From Cucumis sativus (lineage: Eukaryota > Streptophyta > Magnoliopsida > Cucurbitales > Cucurbitaceae), in the NCBI RefSeq assembly GCF_000004075.3, contig NC_026656.2, positions 22,578,607 to 22,642,606 on the forward strand: a stretch of DNA of 64,000 bases, given 5' to 3'. How positions within the stretch are numbered: the first letter of the stretch is position 1; the number at the start of each line of letters is the position of its first letter. Below the pieces are notes generated by a model, which made no database searches, was not told the DNA's origin, and saw nothing but the letters and a program-made list of their open reading frames with translations. Made by a program: the position numbers and the translations under genes. Below are positions 58,846 to 64,000 of this stretch, piece after piece.

Positions 58846-61800
58846 ATGGGAGTCGCTGCCAAAATCGCACCCTCAATGCTATCCTCAGATTTTGCTAATT
58901 TAGCTTCGGAGGCCGAACGAATGCTTAAATTTGGTGCGGATTGGCTTCACATGGACATTATGGTACCCACACGCTCTCTATTTCTGTTTTTCTGAATTGG
59001 GAATTGGACGAATTATCTTTTGATTCTTGCACCCATTTGATCATAGTATTTCTTCTTAGTCTTGATTGCCCACCATTTACCTTTCATCTAATTGAATTGC
59101 TTCATAATCTACTTCACTTTAATTGTTTGAATCATCTTCTTTGTCTATACTTTTTGGGTATCAATAGAATTTTATCTATGTTATTTTAATACTTTTATAG
59201 TACTAGTGGGATTGTTTCAAGTAAATTCACCCATTTATGATGGGTAGAGTTTCGCCTTAGCTAATGATTTCTCTGTGCTGCTCGTGTCCTCTCTAGTTTT
59301 ATTCCTTCCCAATTTAACTTCCTTTGAACTGAATAATAAAATAATTACAATCTTGCCAAAGTGAGCCTTGCTCAATGGTAATTGACATGGCCTTCTTTTT
59401 TAGAGGATGAATGTTTGATCCCCATCCCCACAAATGTTGTACTAAAAAAATAGTAATAGTCCTCTTTAAAGAATGCATTTCACTTTCTTATATTGGTTGG
59501 TGAGAGTATAGAGAAAGGCGTGTAGTGATGCATAATCCAATTAGATATTATAATGACATGCTTGCAAATTTTGTGATGTGCGAGAGTGGATGTGGTTTTA
59601 TAAACTACATTTACTTTGCACATTAGTGATGAATTTGTCTGGCATCACATCTGATATCTCTTGTTGCTTTATTTGCAGGATGGGTAGGTTCATTCTATGC
59701 TGATATCACGCTCCTGTTGAACTGCAATGTGTTTCATGTTGATGGGTTTGATATTGTGGTTAATTTTATACCTGTTCACCTGTTAAATTTAGGATTGAAT
59801 GCTTCTCAAAATAACTTGACGTTGACCGATATGGTGTTGATCGCTTGTAGCATCTACTTTCTAGCCAAATGCCTGCTTATTTTTAAAGATTTGCTGAAGA
59901 AACTTGCGAAATATCTAGTTTCATTTATTATTTATAAATTTAAAGAAAGCCCCAAATAGTGTGTGCTTAGACGTGCTGCATGCTTACCCATGGGTGAGGT
60001 GCCTAGTCTTTTTGAGCATGAGCTTCCCCTGTGATGATTTGTTTACAGAAACAAGCTTGGGTTAGTTTAAGTAAAAGAAAAGATGGAAAAAAAGAGAGAA
60101 GAAAATCTAACAAAAAGTTACCATCATCCCTCACTTGGCCTTTTCAGTTGAAGCTCTCTTTTCTTCCCTCAAAAAAATGTGGAGGAACTTGAAAATTAGA
60201 CCAAGAGGAAGATTTTGTAGCGATAGAAGTCTAGTGAGGGGATGGGGAAAATGACGATGAAAACTTATTTAGTAGAATGGCTCTAAATTTTTAGGTACCT
60301 GCATTAGCTTATTTTTCATGATTTTGTGGCTTGTTGAAAGACTCATATCACTTGGATCTTGGTTTGTCTTACATATAAATCAATTAGCTTTTTTTAAATT
60401 TAATTTTCCCCTATATGTATGCATCTTTTAATTTTCATTCGCTTTATCTTATTGAATCTTTTACTTTTCTTGTGTCTTATGCTTAATCCCACAAAGGTTA
60501 TTGCATGTTAGTATTCCGGTAAAATAAAACATTGGTCTTGTTTATCTTCTACTGGACCAAGTTTGTATCTTACTTTTTCAACAATTCAGTTATAAGATCT
60601 TTCTTTCTTTTTTCTCAAGGAAAGAAAACATTTCAATGAAATAGGGGCCAAAGCCCCCTCACCCAAACATTTCATTGATTATAAGGTCTTTCTTACTTAT
60701 TGCTCCTAAATCTCGATTGAAGAAGCTTGGCATTTTAATTTTATGTTTGTAGTTTGCACCATTTCTCATCCCAACGTTTGACCTCCATCAATTTATCCTT
60801 CGATTCTTGTCTGTCCATCTCATCCTTTCTAATTGTTTAGACCCCTGATAATGGTTCAATTTTAGGATTTGAATTATGATTTCATTATTTGCCTTTATCC
60901 TTCGCTTGGTTGACACTCACTACACTCTTTCTGCTACCACCCCTTTTTATTGGAAAGAAATTGGCGTTGCAAACTAAAAAAGTGTTTGGCCTCTTCTCAG
61001 AATCACCTATTTATGATTTAATTGGTAAATGGTTTGATATAGTTCTTTCCTTGATACCTATGCGTTTTGAAACTTTCACAGGTATTATAAGTCTCCAAAA
61101 ACTCATCCCATAGAAACTAGGTAGATGTTAGGACTTAAGCACCTTGGAGAACCACACCCCAAAAGCCAACTATTGGGGCAGGAGAGTCAAGCCACTTAAG
61201 TACCACATTGGTAATTCTATTCTAACCAATGTGGGACAAAGGCATCTCATACTACCTTGGTTCCTAACAATAGAGTTGTTCTTTACTTTGACCATACATT
61301 TTGACCAATAGGTAGTTGGATCTCTCTGTAAACTGGAAGGATTTTGGAGTGTTGAGGTGATTATTATAATTTGTGGGTTATAATAGTTTGTGTTTGGGGT
61401 GTATACTATTTTAGTGTGAGTTAATGAGAAGGAGAGAGGATGAGTAGGAAAAAGTAAACGTGGTAACAAAAAGGGATTTAGAATAGTAATATTGTAGTTA
61501 AGTGTAGGTTGGAAAAGTTGAATCCATTAACTATTATAATTGGAAGCCCAAATGGCCCCTAAGATCCTCCAGTTTTTTTCCCATCTGATCAGAATTCCCC
61601 TGAATCACCGAAAGATTCAAGGAAACCCAGCCAGTGTTCATTGAGCTCCAAAAGCACTCCACCTAGTTTCCTATCCATATTCCCCAACTTTACATCTTGG
61701 AAGAAAATGTATTTTACATTTTCATTTTTACGAGTGATTACCTTAAAGTTTCCGTGTTACTATATGTTGGCTTTGGCAATCTATTACAATCTGTAATGTA

Positions 61801-63431
61801 TTTGCCTAATTGGGATCCTGGGATTTTATTATAGTGATTAAGAACTGCTAAGCTAATAACGATCATAACATGGGTCTGCATTTGTTTTTCCTGATATACT
61901 GTTTTAGTTTTTACCTAGTAATTTCTTGACCTTTCTACTTTCTTCATTTTAAGATTAACGATCATCTGAAAAATTCTAATTATCAAGAAAATCATGAAGT
62001 TTTCTTTTAAAAAAATCGACATGTTGGCTCTATGAAAATCTATCTGTTGTCATTTGGTTGAATTCAACCTGTAACAGGACTACGCATAATTTCTCCGTGG
62101 TGTGATTTGTGCATCATCTGGATTACACAATTTAGCATGCTTTTTTCACTCTTCAAGTTTTCTATTGGTTTATTTCTTGTGCCTAGCTGGGAAAGTGATA
62201 TATCTATATTTTTTGTTTATGTATCTACCACAGGCACTTTGTCCCAAATCTGACAATTGGTGCTCCTGTCATCGAGAGTTTAAGAAAACATACGAAGTAA
62301 TGTAACCACTTTGCTTCTTCGATTTCAAGAATTCAGCACTCTTTTTATTTGTTTATTTTTCTTTCTTTTTGGGGAATGGCCGATTGTTAGAGCTTGATGG
62401 CATTGCATTAACTTGTCTTAATTTATTGTTTTGCAGGGCATATCTTGATTGCCACCTTATGGTTACAAATCCTCTTGATTATGTTGAACCCTTGGCAAAA
62501 GCTGGTGCTTCAGGCTTTACATTTCATGTTGAAGTATCCAAAGGTACATTGTGTTTGGACTTCTGATTTGTTCTACTTCTATTGCATCATAGTTATTTAA
62601 GTTTTCTTTCCCTCTTCTCTGGTAGACAATTGGCAGCAGCTAATCCAAGAAATTAAGTCAAAGGGCATGAAGTCAGGGGTAGCGCTAAAACCTGGAACAC
62701 CCATTGAAGAAGTTTATCCTTTGGTATGCAATTGATCTTCTCATCTCCTCCCCCAATTTCATATCCTTCATTTACAAGATTGATATGTTGTAGTGATAAG
62801 GCCCCCGGTTAAAGGTCTATACACAAGGCATAAGAGGGATTGAAAAGAGTGATTATAAGAGTTGAGTGGACCCTTAGGAATTCTGTTAGTTATGGGACTG
62901 TGAGATGTGAGTTTGTTACTTGTTTATTTCCTTTAAATACTCACTAGTTTGGGTAAGGAGGGGCGTCTTTTGTCTTCTGTCTAATATCTTGTGATTGCAA
63001 TTCTCTTTGAAAATTAAGAGAGGTTGGGAAGCTCTCAAACGCTTCCCCCATTGTTTATAAATAAACTGAGGCCAAGACATATCATAATATATGTCTTGTG
63101 CAAATGCTATTCGTCCAATATCCAGCAAAGTACTTATGGTTTTGTGCAAATGCTGCTGCATCAAAATTTTATAATTGTTATTTGATGCTTGTTATTTCTT
63201 CAATTTCAGGTAGAAAGTGAAAATCCTGTGGACTTGGTCCTTGTTATGACAGTCGAACCTGGTTTCGGTGGTCAAAAGTTCATGCCAGAAACGATGGATA
63301 AGGTTCCATTTCTTCGACATTTTCAACATTCTTTGTACATTGTTTGATTGGCATTCTTGTTGAATCTCGTTACTGATTTTAACTTTTTCAGGTACGAAAT
63401 TTAAGACAGAAGTACCCATCTCTTGACATTG

Positions 63432-63463
<32 letters not shown>

Positions 63464-64000
63464 TTTAATATCTTTCAGTTTTCTGCGACCTTAATGAATT
63501 TTTCTTGAGATTTTTGGGTACCTCAGAATGTGTCCTAAAGCTATTAAAACTCAGTGCTTACTGAAGTGGAGATTAAAAAAATCACTCTCAATTAGTAGTA
63601 GAATTTATTCACGTTAATTTTAACTCTGGCTTTATTCTTTCTCTGGTCAAGTATTTGATATAAGAACTCACTCTTTTTGCAAACATGGTTCCAATCACCA
63701 GTCTTTTAAGCCCTCGTAAAATTTCCCATGATAAATTAATGTGTTGGAAAGATAAAACCAATCTAGCCAATAGTTTTTGGTTGCAATCTTTGTATGCTAC
63801 CAGGATTGCACAAACTCTATGTAGCGTACTCGTTGCAGTTGAAATTCAGTGTACAGATGGCCGTATGAAGGATGGTTTCTGACTGGTTAGTTTTGCTTTG
63901 GTGGGCAGGTGGATGGTGGGTTGGGACCTTCAACCATAGATGCAGCAGCTTCAGCTGGGGCAAACTGCATCGTTGCAGGAAGTTCGGTGTTTGGAGCTCC
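58846..64000 (+). CDS. RPE: ribulose-phosphate 3-epimerase, cytosolic type, partial (3' end outside window)
   Basis: Interconverts ribulose 5-phosphate and xylulose 5-phosphate in the pentose phosphate pathway. Exons in the window: 58846-58962, 59679-59683, 62234-62296, 62437-62543, 62626-62723, 63210-63302, 63392-63433 and 63909-64000 (continuing). The first 205 residues are covered. The protein starts [19 protein letters not shown] with no transit peptide, marking the cytosolic isoform. TIM-barrel motifs: [18 protein letters not shown] with metal-site His and Asp residues; [33 protein letters not shown]; and [19 protein letters not shown]. The Asp-Gly of MDG is supplied by a 5-nt exon (GATGG). 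Without it both the frame and the motif are lost. Introns 1 and 2 hold a SINE, a LINE tail, a MITE and an LTR-like element. Intron 7 starts with a CT microsatellite directly after the donor. Confidence 0.95.
59350..59450 (+). mobile_element. tRNA-derived SINE in RPE intron 1
   Basis: AGTGAGCCTTGCTCAATGG resembles a pol III A box, and AATGTTTGATCCCC about 45 bases on a B box. ACAAATGTTGTACTAAAAAAA closes the element. Same family as 28625-28735 by eye. Confidence 0.65.
60612..60690 (-). mobile_element. LINE 3'-tail fragment in RPE intron 2
   Basis: GAAAGAAAACATTTCAATG followed by AAATAGGGGCCAAAGCCCCC and a second TTTCATTGATT word; the reverse complement matches the LINE tail pattern in the Noc2 introns. 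Very short, no coding remains. Confidence 0.4.
61126..61269. mobile_element. 144-bp TG...CA element, solo-LTR or TRIM-like
   Basis: Bounded by TGTTAGGAC and TTCCTAACA, with flanking pentamers GTAGA and ATAGA that agree at four of five positions. The inside has ACATTGG/CCAATGTGGGAC inverted words. The ends suit a very small LTR or a MITE; family unknown, no internal region. Confidence 0.5.
61345..61560 (+). mobile_element. Tourist-like MITE in RPE intron 2
   Basis: Shares AGGGATTTAGAATAGTAATA, TAGTTAAGTGTAGGTTG and the closing AAGCCCAAATGGCCCC with the sulfite oxidase intron 7 element (there in the opposite orientation). The 5' end is degenerate. TAA follows the 3' end, as Tourist insertions prefer. 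Confidence 0.5.
63435..63461. repeat. CT dinucleotide microsatellite
   Basis: About 13 CT units start inside the 5' splice site of RPE intron 7 (GAG|GTCTCTCT). Length changes here would sit right beside the donor. Confidence 0.95.

Noticed and set aside
59717-59959. 80-codon frame after the RPE micro-exon
   Set aside because: Lies in intron 2 and shows no epimerase or transposon motif.
62775-63180. RPE intron 5 has LTR-like composition (TATA-like word, T-rich runs)
   Set aside because: No TG/CA ends, primer-binding site or duplication could be found.
63685-63882. 65-codon frame in RPE intron 7
   Set aside because: Weakly reminiscent of retroelement sequence but too short and uncertain to call.

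Overview
This is a gene-rich stretch of a plant nuclear genome. It is AT-rich, its genes are split by many short GT-AG introns, and its proteins match eudicot families along their whole length. Dispersed repeats built on short inverted 'atagtctatcat/tgatagag' palindromes, as I recall them from cucurbit genomes, make Cucurbitaceae the best guess. That guess is an inference. No bacterial, organellar or CRISPR sequence was seen, and no tRNA or rRNA gene was found.

Layout, left to right: class III peroxidase (1785-4235, -); ZNF511-like C2H2 zinc-finger protein (6537-8190, +); plastid ribosomal protein bL27 (9943-11320, +); TFIIIC subunit 6-like protein (13613-15635, +); peroxisomal sulfite oxidase (16833-21160, +); FIGL1 AAA ATPase (22046-27421, -); CLC-a/b type nitrate/proton antiporter (32931-35973, +); GPI-type phytocyanin (36948-38352, -); Noc2-family nucleolar protein (39565-48421, -); At3g27210-like putatively acylated protein (51282-53253, -); cytosolic ribulose-phosphate 3-epimerase (58846 to beyond 64000, +). 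All eleven exon models were built by hand. Each keeps frame across every junction; ten run to a stop codon and the eleventh leaves the window.

These are ordinary housekeeping, transport and redox genes with separate jobs, not an operon or a coordinated system. Four of them (FIGL1, CLC, cupredoxin, At3g27210-like) appear, from memory, in the same order as the Arabidopsis interval At3g27120-At3g27210, so the block looks like old conserved synteny. The spaces between genes and many introns hold dead mobile DNA: Copia fragments, a clean solo LTR with a target-site duplication, LINE 3' tails, tRNA-derived SINEs, Tourist-like and palindromic MITEs, and an inverted pair of AGGCGC-rich repeats inside the Noc2 gene.

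The most notable points are a 5-nt micro-exon in the epimerase that carries a conserved Asp-Gly, an 84-nt stop-free in-frame intron in the CLC gene that reads as a poly-serine insert, tandem splice acceptors around the catalytic-cysteine codon of sulfite oxidase, and inverted repeats flanking exons 3-5 of the Noc2 gene. I found no wholly new system; the novelty lies in gene structure.
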